The translations under genes were made by a program, and so were the position numbers. Positions 9,129 to 17,487 of a DNA stretch of 64,000 bases are shown here, one piece after another; positions within the stretch are counted from its first letter, which is position 1; the number at the start of each line of letters is the position of its first letter. The notes under the pieces were generated by a model, which had not been told where the DNA came from, ran no database searches, and saw only the letters and a program-made list of their open reading frames with translations. This DNA comes from CAYJLF01 sp964371055. Its GTDB lineage: Bacteria; Eisenbacteria; RBG-16-71-46; CAIMUX01. The stretch lies in contig CAYJLF010000006.1 in the NCBI GenBank assembly GCA_964371055.1, positions 62,001 to 126,000 on the forward strand, written 5' to 3'.

Positions 9129-10645
9129 GGCTCCTCCGGGTCCTCACGCAGGCCGATCACGTCTCCACGGTCGGCCCCCAGAGTAAAGCCCGAGGCTTGG
9201 AGGTCAACAGCCCAAAGAGGGCCTGCTCCACCTCAGCCCATCCTCGCCACCCGGCGCACCTTCACCGCGGTGCCCACCCGCAGGAACTACGAAGTGCCTC
9301 CGCGCGATCGGGCCGAATCCACGGCGACTTTGCGGCGGGAGCGGGATTGGGAACGATCGAGAGGCTCTCGGGGGCGGGCGACGGTTCGTCGTAGCGCGTT
9401 CCTGCGGACGCCCCGCGCCTGCTGCGGGGGCGATTCAGTGCTCCTCAGAGGGGGGCAACTGGATCCAGGCTAGCCTTCCGATTGGATGATTCGGGGTACC
9501 GTTCGGGGCCGCGAACTGCTTGCCCGGTACCGGCCCGGAGCTGGAGTTGATCGCGGACGAGGCGATCGCCGCGCCCGTAGCGGTCTGCCATGACAGTGTC
9601 CTCGTAAGGTCGGCGGGCGAAACCCGCTGGCCGTCCAGGAGATGGCCCGACGCGGTCCGGAGTCTCGCTTGAGCTGTGCTGGTGGATCTACCGTCAGGGT
9701 GTGACAGAACCCCAGCCAGCCACGATCGGAGCATCGCGCACGGAACGCTCGGACAGGTTTCGTACACGTATCCTCCACGGCTTCCCGGGGCGCACCACCT
9801 GTTGCTCCAGGCGCTCTCCGTCGATGCCCTGGCCTGTCGGCGCTGTTCTAGACGGGAGCGGACCGCACCGATGGCGGCGCTGGCGTTCCCCGCGGTGCGT
9901 AAGGTACGGAACGCGATGTTGCGGCCCCGACCGGCTGCGGCGATCGATCGGCGCGGTTTGGCGCGGAGCGACCACGGAGCGCTGATCGGCTGTGACGCAG
10001 TGGACCGGACGCGAGGACGGACGCTGATCCTTCGACGCGTGATGTTGCGCCGTCATCAAGGTGCGCGGATCAATCCGTGCGCTCTTCTGCGCGGTCACGG
10101 AGGCGCGCGGATCGTTCGGAAGGGGATGTTGCGGCCGCTCCGAAGCGCGCCAGACCATCGCGGCGGTCTGTGGCGGCCGCCACGGAGTGCGCCGAGGGTT
10201 TGGCGCGGGCTGGCGCGGGTCGAACAGACCACACCGATCGTTCGGGGCCGCCGGTCGGACGGGCAACATCCGGGACCGAAGGATCGGCGCAGCCTGGTGA
10301 CGCGGCGACCTGCGGCGCTCTGGCTTGCTCGGGAGTCCGGCCCGTGGCCGTCCCGCCAGGATTGCCGGCGCGGCCCGCGCCAGAAACCGCCCCGCGACTG
10401 CCTCATCCGCCGTCCTTCGGTCCCCTCGTCCACCGTCTCCGATCCAACACGCTGAAACGTCTTGGGCTCCGTCCAACCTTGGGCCAACGACGGGGCAGAT
10501 CTTCGTCCCCGTGCATCGCCAGGCAGCCCTTCGGTTGACCGCGAACGATGGGTTGCCTCCGGAGACCCGCGGAGTTAAGCTTCCCGGCGCATTGAGTTGT
10601 GTGGTCGTTCACTTCCGGATTGTGACTCCCAACCGAGGAGGTTCC
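9129..10645. other. 1.5 kb gene-free stretch with tandem repeats
   Basis: Divergent region between the kinase and the first hydrolase-like lipoprotein. No reading frame here has a start, ribosome-binding site and believable composition together. A minus-strand frame at 9435-9767 has ordinary amino-acid composition but no start signal and could be a remnant. About 9889-10350 is a 42-bp degenerate tandem repeat, listed separately. Promoters for both flanking genes must lie here, but none is clear. Confidence 0.6.
9889..10350. repeat. Degenerate 42-bp tandem repeat array, about 10-11 units
   Basis: Written in rows of 42 from 9889 the sequence lines up in columns. GCG recurs at unit positions 7-9, ATC at 13-15, CGG at 19-21, N-TG at 28-30, TTG/GCG at 31-33 and CGG/CGC at 34-36. 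Units starting at 9931, 10015, 10057, 10099, 10141 and 10183 agree best; the last unit (10309) is weak, and a shortened unit may precede 9889. There are no spacers, so it is not CRISPR. Because 42 is divisible by 3, long frames stay open on both strands through it, which creates false Arg-rich genes. Confidence 0.6.
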
Positions 10646-12052
10646 ATGCGTCGTTTTACCAGAACTCTGCCCTGGCTCTTCGTGCTCGCCTTGATCGCCG
10701 GGTGTGCGGATGAGCGCGTCTCCGCGCCCGACAGTCCAAGGTCAGGCGACGAGACCGGACTGGGTGCCGACCACGAAGCGCTGGCCCTGGCCATGGTCAG
10801 CCAGGCTGGCTGGGCACTGGATGAGAGCCTAGCCGCGGACCACGAGACTGCCCAGGAGCAGCGGCTCCATTGGCAAGCGGTTGAATTCATCGGACGCGAG
10901 GTTGTAGCCGGGGATGTGGTCCACTACGCGTGGCATCTTCGGATCGGACCTGGCACATACGACAAGATCGGCCTGCATCGCGTCGTGAGGGAAACGCGCC
11001 CCTGGCGGCCGATCCGCACCAGCCGATCGATCTTTCTCCAGCACGGCGACTACGTGGGCTTCGCCACCGCCTTCCTGCCAGGTTCGTATTCGCCGAACAC
11101 GCCAGCCGACTTCGGCGTCGCCGTGCACCTGGCGGACGCGGATGTGGACGTCTGGGGCATCGACCAGGCCTGGACGTTGATCCCGGAGGGGCTCGCGGAC
11201 TTCTCGTTCATGGCGGATTGGGGCCTGCAGAGAGAGGTCGACCGCCTCTCCGCCGGGATTGCCATCGCGCGCCTGACCAGGTTCCTGACGGGGAGTGGCC
11301 ACGGCAAGGTGCTGCTCCTGGGATACAGTGCGGGAGCGTTCACGGGTTATGCACTTCTCAATCAGGAGACGCAGCTTCCCGCTGCCTGCCGCCAGGTGAA
11401 GGGCTTCATCCCGGTCGACAGCGAGATGAGAACCGACTGGCAGGAGCTGATCGACGCCGACCGAGGGTATCTCGAGTATCTCCAGTATCTTTACGCCGGA
11501 GGACAGTACCAGGAGGATGTCATCTGGCGGACCGTCGCCTTCCTCGCGCGAACTGAGCCGGACGGCGAATCGCCATTCTATCCGCCACTGACCAATTGGC
11601 AGGCTTCGCTGGCGATGGCGGCCGCGCCCTACGGCGCCACGTCGGCTCACTACCTCGCGGGAGTGTGGGAAGGCGAGCTTCCGGTCGGACTGAGGTTCAC
11701 GCCGACCGATCGCTGGCTTGACTTCCTCGCGACCGGAGTTTCGTACGAGCCGATTCTCTCGAGAATCGACTTCTACAGCGTGGAGTGCGGAGTCGGCGAC
11801 CCGCCGTTCGATGATCATGTGGGTGAGATCCGCGTGCCGATCCTGTCCGTCGGGGCCGGCGGTGGATTCATGCCCGACACGTACATGGACGAGTTGGTCG
11901 CCAGTACGGACTTTACGGAGCTGGTGATCCAGCTCGAGCCTGCCGATCAGGCGGTGATCGACATCGGACACGTTGATTTGTTCACCGCCGACATCGCTCC
12001 CGAGTTGGTCTGGCAGCCGATCCTGGAGTGGATCGAGGCCCACTCCGAGTAG
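10646..12052 (+). CDS. Lipoprotein, putative alpha/beta hydrolase (paralogue 1 of 3)
   Basis: A 468-residue lipoprotein. The ATG follows GAGGAGG by 6 bases; the signal ends in LIAGC (C20), a good lipobox. The core shares strong blocks with the proteins at 15434-16834 and 17488-18894: GDVVHY, IGLHRVVRE, PIRT, FLQHGDY, DVDVWGIDQ, LNQETQLP and the final WQPILEWIE. GYSAG (S228) looks like a hydrolase nucleophile elbow, and DIGHVDLFTADIA near the C terminus offers the catalytic histidine; HGD could help form an oxyanion hole. I know no named family, so esterase, lipase or peptidase activity is inference. It stands alone and converges on the GxDxY-repeat gene. Confidence 0.75.
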   Translation: MRRFTRTLPWLFVLALIAGCADERVSAPDSPRSGDETGLGADHEALALAMVSQAGWALDESLAADHETAQEQRLHWQAVEFIGREVVAGDVVHYAWHLRIGPGTYDKIGLHRVVRETRPWRPIRTSRSIFLQHGDYVGFATAFLPGSYSPNTPADFGVAVHLADADVDVWGIDQAWTLIPEGLADFSFMADWGLQREVDRLSAGIAIARLTRFLTGSGHGKVLLLGYSAGAFTGYALLNQETQLPAACRQVKGFIPVDSEMRTDWQELIDADRGYLEYLQYLYAGGQYQEDVIWRTVAFLARTEPDGESPFYPPLTNWQASLAMAAAPYGATSAHYLAGVWEGELPVGLRFTPTDRWLDFLATGVSYEPILSRIDFYSVECGVGDPPFDDHVGEIRVPILSVGAGGGFMPDTYMDELVASTDFTELVIQLEPADQAVIDIGHVDLFTADIAPELVWQPILEWIEAHSE

Positions 12053-12114
12053 GACAGGGCTTTTCCCGGAACCGCGGGGGCTGAGGCAGTCTCAGTCCCT
12101 GCATCGTCCCCCCC

Positions 12115-14502
12115 CTACCGCGCGTCCACCGCCGCGCCGGTCGAGCCCGGCTGGACGAGCAGGTCGCGCCAGGAGAGCCGGGCACCGTCCCGGAAATCGT
12201 CCATCGGCAACAGCGTGTCCGCCTGTGCCCAGTCGAAAGCCTCGTGCTCGGCGTCGGTCATCCCGAGGGGAAACTGCCGGTAGCGATCCCGCCCTCCCCC
12301 GTCGACGAAGAGACCTGCGTTTCGGATCAGGTCCCGGCGATTCCCGCTCGCCTCCATGGAGGGACGACCGAAGCTGTTCGATCGTGCGACGTAGAGGTCA
12401 TCGCCGCTCTTGTCCCAGAAGACGCCGAGGCTGTTGATGTTCCCCGCTCCCAGCGCCGAGTCGTTGACGTAGTAACGGTCATTGCCGGATCCGTCCTCGA
12501 ACCATCCGATGGAGAAGTCCCGGCCGAAGCCGCAGGCGCGCGAACTGTGGCCGATGTACTCGTCGTCTCCCGCCTCGTCCAGGACCACACCGACGGCGAA
12601 GTGCGGAGGCGCCGCGATGGAATAGGCGTGGGAGCGGTAGCGGTCATCTCCTCCCGCGTCGTAGAGGATCCCGAGCGCGTACCAGTAGGACGATCCCAGG
12701 GCGAAGATGTCCGCCTCGTAGATGTCGTTCCCCTCGCCCCCGTCGGCCAGGATCCCGACGCCGCCGGCCCAGGAGTGGCCGTCGCCCATGTCCGCCCGCC
12801 GCCCGTACCCGAATCCCTGCGACAGATTGAGCTGCTTGGGGTGGGTGCCGAACCACCGGTACTTCACGTTCCCCGTCTCGGCGATGTAGCGATCGACTCC
12901 CGCGACGTCGACGAGAAGGCCGCATCCTTTCGTGTATCCGTAGCCCTGCGACTTGCAGAAGCAGTGGTAGAGGTCATCGCCGTCCAGATCGACGAGGACG
13001 CCGACCCCGAAGGTGCCGCTTCCTTCCACTCCCGAGTCGCCGGTGTACCGGTCGTTTCCCACGCGGTCGAGGAGCACTCCCTGTCCGAGGACCCCGGCGC
13101 CGAGCCCCGCGAACGGCATGGCGTAGCGATCGTCTCCGCCGAGATCGACGACGAATCCGTATCCGCAGATTCCCGCCGCGATTGCGACCGGGTGATCCTC
13201 CGGGCGGTGATGCCGGAACTCGGGCGAGCGGCCGTCGATGCGCGCGTTCGACTCCTCCCAGCCGGCCGCATCGGCGGAGACCCACGCATCGTCGCCGGAG
13301 AGATCGATCGCCACCGAAACACCGTGGCGATAGTCCGGAGTCGCGCCGCCCCGCCTCCAGGTGTCGTCCCCTCCCGTGTCGATCACAACGAGATCCGCCC
13401 CCTCGCGGCCGTCATACGTGTCGTCTCCGCTGCCGCCGAGGCGCACCCATCCTCGATCGGTCCGCGCGGCGAAGCGGAACGTGGCGCCGGCCAGCCGGTC
13501 GCGCGGGTCCCAGCTCGCGGCGTTCAGGGTCGCGATCGCCGCCTCCAGCGCCGCGGCGTCGATCACCACGCCGGCGGAGTCTTTTGCCGCTTCCTCCCGG
13601 GCCCGGGCGATCGCGGCCTCGCGGGCGTGGGTCCCGTCGCACTCGGCCATCGCCCAATCGACCGCGAGCGCGACGATGTTGGCCCCCTTGTAGAGGAGGG
13701 GGAAGTCGACCGCATCGAGGATTCTCTCCTGGCGCAGCATCTCCCCGATCATCACCAGTTCCAGCTCCGGATCGGGATTGTCATCATCGTCCGCGCGCGT
13801 GTCCCAGAAGAGCTGCCGGTGCATTTCGGCATAGACCGAATCGGGATCGAGCCCGAGGCGCTGGAGCGGGCCGCTCAGCGCCAGGTCCCGCAGCCGGAAG
13901 GCCTGCGCCGACGCATACAGGAGGATCGCCGCGGAGCGGGCAACTTCCGAGGGGATCGCGTCATAGCCCGGACGGCGGGCGATCTCCTCGGCGTTCCCTC
14001 CCCCGAGCGTTTCGATCGCCCGGGCCAGAGCCATGACGCTGTCGGCATCGACTACACGCACGATCCCCGTGAGGAAGCTGCTGTAGAAGTTGTCGCGCAC
14101 GCGGATGCCGGCCGCCGCCTGCGCGGAGGCAGTGATGCCGGTCACCGAACCGGCCCCCGCGATCATCCCTCGGGCCAGGTCGCGGGTGTAGGGGCTGATG
14201 GTCCACGCATCGCGGTAGAAGAGATCGAAGAGAGGGAGTCGATACCGGTCCCCGCCCCAGAGGGAGACGACGTCGGGCTCGAGGCGGAAGGTCTGGACGG
14301 TGAGTCCGGCCAGCCCGAGCGCCTCGTCGAAGAGCGCCGCCTGGTCTCCCAGGTACCAGAGATCGGGGTGGGTCACCACCGTCGAGGCGGCCGGGGTGGC
14401 CAGGGTGGCCGGCCTGCCGCCACCGGGGTCGGCGGCCACCGGCGCGGCGAAAAGGAGGCAGCCCGTAACGGTGAGAACTACCACTGCGCGCAACGAGGCC
14501 AT
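12115..14502 (-). CDS. Secreted protein with repeated G-x-D-x-Y motifs (RTX-like beta-solenoid candidate)
   Basis: A 795-residue protein with a signal peptide (1-24). Residues 30-340 are helical and unrecognised. From about residue 350 a short motif (G-hydrophobic-hydrophobic-hydrophobic-D-x-x-G-x-D-x-[YW]) recurs about a dozen times: GGSGDDTY, VIDTGGDDTW, VVDLGGDDRY, LLDRVGNDRY, LVDLDGDDLY, LVDVAGVDRY, LYDAGGDDRY, VLDEAGDDEY, FEDGSGNDRY, FWDKSGDDLY. Spacing is about 25-40 residues. The Gly/Asp pattern resembles calcium-binding RTX beta rolls, so a calcium-stabilised solenoid at the cell surface is likely but unproven. It has no FlgD-type tag. A run of ten G sits just before the start codon. 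Confidence 0.8.
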   Translation of the reverse strand: MASLRAVVVLTVTGCLLFAAPVAADPGGGRPATLATPAASTVVTHPDLWYLGDQAALFDEALGLAGLTVQTFRLEPDVVSLWGGDRYRLPLFDLFYRDAWTISPYTRDLARGMIAGAGSVTGITASAQAAAGIRVRDNFYSSFLTGIVRVVDADSVMALARAIETLGGGNAEEIARRPGYDAIPSEVARSAAILLYASAQAFRLRDLALSGPLQRLGLDPDSVYAEMHRQLFWDTRADDDDNPDPELELVMIGEMLRQERILDAVDFPLLYKGANIVALAVDWAMAECDGTHAREAAIARAREEAAKDSAGVVIDAAALEAAIATLNAASWDPRDRLAGATFRFAARTDRGWVRLGGSGDDTYDGREGADLVVIDTGGDDTWRRGGATPDYRHGVSVAIDLSGDDAWVSADAAGWEESNARIDGRSPEFRHHRPEDHPVAIAAGICGYGFVVDLGGDDRYAMPFAGLGAGVLGQGVLLDRVGNDRYTGDSGVEGSGTFGVGVLVDLDGDDLYHCFCKSQGYGYTKGCGLLVDVAGVDRYIAETGNVKYRWFGTHPKQLNLSQGFGYGRRADMGDGHSWAGGVGILADGGEGNDIYEADIFALGSSYWYALGILYDAGGDDRYRSHAYSIAAPPHFAVGVVLDEAGDDEYIGHSSRACGFGRDFSIGWFEDGSGNDRYYVNDSALGAGNINSLGVFWDKSGDDLYVARSNSFGRPSMEASGNRRDLIRNAGLFVDGGGRDRYRQFPLGMTDAEHEAFDWAQADTLLPMDDFRDGARLSWRDLLVQPGSTGAAVDAR

Positions 14503-14504
14503 CG

Positions 14505-14514
14505 CCCCCCCCCC
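14505..14514 (-). promoter_or_regulatory. G10 homopolymer at the ribosome-binding site of the GxDxY-repeat gene
   Basis: On the gene strand the order is AAA, ten G, C, G, ATG. The tract takes the Shine-Dalgarno position, so a change in its length by slippage would alter SD spacing. A second run of eight G begins with the last base of this gene's stop codon (12108-12115). Tract lengths in assembled data can be wrong. Confidence 0.45.
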
Positions 14515-14546
14515 TTTCGCCCGTAGTCCGGATGCCTAGGATGAAT

Positions 14547-15293
14547 CTACGAAAGGGCCGTGTCCAGAGCCTCCCGCGCCGCCCGCACGAGGGCGACATC
14601 GGCGCGGCGGATCTCGTACTCCCGTCCGCGCGTGTGATCGCCCAGGTGGCAGGCCTCGTTCCGGAACCGCATCGGGCTGACGCGGGAGGAGCGGGCGCTG
14701 AGGTGGACCTCGCGCCCGCCGGTGGCACGGACGATCTCGCCGATGTTCTGCGACGTGACCCCTCCGCCGGGCATGATCGATAGGCGCGGGCCGGCCTGTT
14801 CGACCAGGCGGGCGAGGGCCGCGAGGCCGGAGGGCGCATCCGGGGCGCCGCCGGATGTGAGGATGCGGCGGAGGCCAAGGCCGGCGATCGTCTCCAGCGA
14901 CTCGGGCAGGTCGCGCGAGAGGTCGAACGCCCGGTGGAACGTGATCTCCAGCGGACCGGCCGCCTCGATCAGACCGGCACAGGCGTCGCGATCGACCGTG
15001 CCGTCCGGGTTCAGACTGCCGATCACGATGCCGTCGGCACCAAGGTCGCGGGCAGTCCGGATGTCATCCCGCATCGCGGCCAGCTCGTCCGCGTCGTAGA
15101 GGAAGTCCCCCGCGCGCGGCCGGATCAGGACCATAAGGCCGCGGGAAAAGACCGCGCGCACGGCCCGGATCATGCCCAGAGACGGTGTGACGCCCCCTTC
15201 CGCGAGGTTGGCGCACAGTTCGACGCGGTCTGCGCCCCCCGCCTGCGCCGCCCGGGCCGAGGCCGGGCCGTCGATGCAGATCTCGAGGTCCAT
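14547..15293 (-). CDS. cutC: CutC family protein
   Basis: A 248-residue TIM-barrel protein clearly of the CutC family: MDLEICIDGPASARAAQAGGADRVELCANL at the start (broken here by its motifs EICID and GADRVELC), EGGVTPSLG, VLIRPRAGDFLY, GADGIVIGSL, FHRAFD, ILTSGGAP, IMPGGGV and REVHLSAR. CutC was named for copper homeostasis in E. coli; later work questioned a direct copper role and the reaction is unknown. The start ATG at 15293 begins the conserved first strand, and only 44 bp separate its end from the GxDxY gene upstream region. The NlpE-like protein at 2381-3460 is the other copper-linked family here, but it is 11 kb away. Confidence 0.93.
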   Translation of the reverse strand: MDLEICIDGPASARAAQAGGADRVELCANLAEGGVTPSLGMIRAVRAVFSRGLMVLIRPRAGDFLYDADELAAMRDDIRTARDLGADGIVIGSLNPDGTVDRDACAGLIEAAGPLEITFHRAFDLSRDLPESLETIAGLGLRRILTSGGAPDAPSGLAALARLVEQAGPRLSIMPGGGVTSQNIGEIVRATGGREVHLSARSSRVSPMRFRNEACHLGDHTRGREYEIRRADVALVRAAREALDTALS

Positions 15294-15433
15294 GAACCGG
15301 AGGATAGCGGATGCGCCCGGCCACGCGGAACTCCGGGAGGGGGAGCGGTTCGAAGCCTCCCCGAAGGCTCCGGGAGGGAAGCGACGCGCCGGCCGTCGCC
15401 CCCCTGTCCCGATGCTCAGTCGAACCGCCCGCC

Positions 15434-16834
15434 TCAGTTGCCGGGCGTGTGATCCACGATCCACTCCAGCACCGGCTGCCAGACCAGTTGCTCGGAGCCT
15501 TCGTAGGTAAACAGATCGATGTGCGCGTACTCCTCGAGGACAGGAACGCCCATCGCCGGGATGATCGTCTGGACATCGGTGCTTCCCAGCAGAGAGAGAC
15601 CGTAGAGCGTCGTCTCCGCGAACCCACCGGCGGGAGTCACATTCAGGATCGGGACCCGGACCTCGGCGAGGTGATCGTCGTACGGCGTGTCGATCGCCCC
15701 GGAGACATACCCGGTCCAATCGACCGACCAGATGATCGGCTCATAGGCGGTGCCGGTATCGAGGAAATCGAGCCAGAGGTCCCAGGTGGTGTAACGCAAT
15801 CCAGTCGGCATCCCCTCCGGGTCTAAGTACCCCGCCCAGTAGTGGAACGGGTGGCCGGGAAGGAGCACCGCACCGGCGCTCATGACCAGGACGTACTGGA
15901 GATTCGTGAGGCTGGGATCGTACGGGGACGGATCGTCGGGGCAGCATCGCGCCAGTTCGGCCATCGGGTGGAACAACACCACCTCGGCGTAAAGGCCCGC
16001 GTCGTGGAGAGACTGGTAGTATTCGGAGTAGAACGCCAGGGTCGTCTGCACCAGACTCCCCGGCTCGGCCTTGATCGGACAGTCGAACGGAATGTACCCG
16101 CCGACGTTGCGCAGTCCCGGCGGAAGCTGCGTCTCCTCGTTTACCACGCTGATCGAGGACGGGATGCCGTTGCTGTAGCCGGCGAGGATCATCTTCGTGG
16201 CGCCGCTCCCGGTAAGGATCCGCGTCGCCCGGGCCACCGCCACCGCGAGGCGCAGGTCAGGCACCTGGCGTTCCAGCCCCCAGTCGATCATGAAGTCGGT
16301 GTTGGTCTCGGAAGCGGGAACCAGAGTCCAGGACTGGTCGATCCCCCAGACGTCGACGTCGTGACGGGCCAGGTAGACCGCCATGCCGAAATCGTCCGGT
16401 GTGGTCGGTGAGGTCAGACCCGGCAGCCACATTCCGACGAAGTCCTTGCTCGATCCATGCTGCAGGAAGAGATTGCGGTGGGTGCGGATCGGCTGCCCGG
16501 GACGACGCTCACGAACGACGCGATGGATGCCGATCACATCGTACTGGCCGGGGCCGACGCGCAGTTGCAGGCTGTAGTGGGCGATGTCGCCCGCGATGAT
16601 CTCGCGCTGGAAGTCGAGGATGGCCGGGTTGCGCTTGCCGTCCAATGGGGGCAGCGAGATGTCCTCGCCCGGTTCCCAATCCGCGGACCTCACCAGATCC
16701 GCGGCAATCTGCTCCGCCACCAGATCATTGCCCGCCCGGCTGTCGCCGCCGACAGGGTTCAGTCCCACATCCTCCTGGCATCCGAAGAACACGACCACAG
16801 CGAAGACGATGAACCATAGGGTTCGGTCCTTCAT
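15434..16834 (-). CDS. Lipoprotein, putative alpha/beta hydrolase (paralogue 2 of 3)
   Basis: A 466-residue lipoprotein; the start ATG at 16834 follows AGGAAAGGAG, and the signal ends in VVFFGC (C19). It shares with its two paralogues GDIAHY, IGIHRVVRE, PIRTHRN, FLQHGSS, DVDVWGIDQSW, NEETQLP and the C-terminal WQPVLEWI. The proposed nucleophile motif is GYSNG (S221) instead of GYSAG, and the histidine motif is EYAHIDLF. IPFDCPIK replaces IPVDSEMR, and CCPDD is an extra cysteine pair. It is divergent from paralogue 3 with 653 bp between them, which suggests inverted duplication. Substrate unknown; hydrolase activity is inference from the motifs. Confidence 0.75.
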   Translation of the reverse strand: MKDRTLWFIVFAVVVFFGCQEDVGLNPVGGDSRAGNDLVAEQIAADLVRSADWEPGEDISLPPLDGKRNPAILDFQREIIAGDIAHYSLQLRVGPGQYDVIGIHRVVRERRPGQPIRTHRNLFLQHGSSKDFVGMWLPGLTSPTTPDDFGMAVYLARHDVDVWGIDQSWTLVPASETNTDFMIDWGLERQVPDLRLAVAVARATRILTGSGATKMILAGYSNGIPSSISVVNEETQLPPGLRNVGGYIPFDCPIKAEPGSLVQTTLAFYSEYYQSLHDAGLYAEVVLFHPMAELARCCPDDPSPYDPSLTNLQYVLVMSAGAVLLPGHPFHYWAGYLDPEGMPTGLRYTTWDLWLDFLDTGTAYEPIIWSVDWTGYVSGAIDTPYDDHLAEVRVPILNVTPAGGFAETTLYGLSLLGSTDVQTIIPAMGVPVLEEYAHIDLFTYEGSEQLVWQPVLEWIVDHTPGN

Positions 16835-17487
16835 GACACGGTCTCCTTTCCTGGGATCCGCCTGCGGTGCGGAATCTGTTGTGGCCGGCGTCGGCGCGGG
16901 GCCAGTCGCGACATCGATCCGGGCGACAGCGAATCGCCCTCTGCTCACACAGTCGAAACGTCCTTCACGTTGAACGGCGGCGAGTCTATCGGTCTTCTTG
17001 AACCGCGTCAATGACGGGCCGCGCGCCGGCCATGAATCCCCAATGCTCCGGACCGTCACCGGCGTGAGCCGCCCGGATGCGAAACTCGGGACACATACCC
17101 GAAGGCCGGCCGCGAGGCCTGCCGGCCCGTGATCGACCCGTCGATGAGGTGATCGGAGTGGTCGGAATGGGCAATCGGAGTGCCCGGGATCAGGGACCGG
17201 ACTAGACCGGCATCCGTGCTCTGACGGCGCTGGAAACGATGATCGGGCGGCGCAGAGGCCACACGTTGGCCCGATTTCGAGATCGACCGTTGCCCCGCGC
17301 ACACACGACCGCTACGTTGTCAGGCGCGCACTGCGACTGGGCGGGGCCACGAGTACTCTCTCCTGTGAACACAGCGCGCCTGAGCGTCGCTCACCCCAGG
17401 TGATGCGCCGGGAGGTTGGTCGAGCGTGAGTCCGGCAACGCACAACCGGACACGGCAACTAGCGTTCGAGCGGAAAAGGGGGAGGTC
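16835..17487. other. Divergent intergenic region between two paralogues
   Basis: This 653-bp region holds no supported gene. A 7-bp inverted repeat (GGCCGGC at 17104-17110 and GCCGGCC at 17121-17127) is the only clear structure. Promoters for both paralogues should be here, but no convincing -35/-10 or sigma-54 element stands out. Confidence 0.4.

Noticed and set aside
9435..9767. A 110-codon minus-strand frame with ordinary composition
   Set aside because: No start signal and no family; kept only as a remark in the gene-free region.
9889..10350. CRISPR array
   Set aside because: The units are contiguous, without unique spacers, and no cas gene is present.
9676..10476. Long open frames on both strands through the 42-bp repeats
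   Set aside because: No ribosome-binding site or signal; openness follows from a repeat period divisible by 3. I cannot exclude an ancient repeat protein.
12244..14526. A 760-codon open frame on the plus strand opposite the GxDxY-repeat gene
   Set aside because: GC-rich codon bias leaves the antisense frame open. The minus-strand protein has a signal peptide and clear repeats; the plus-strand one has neither.
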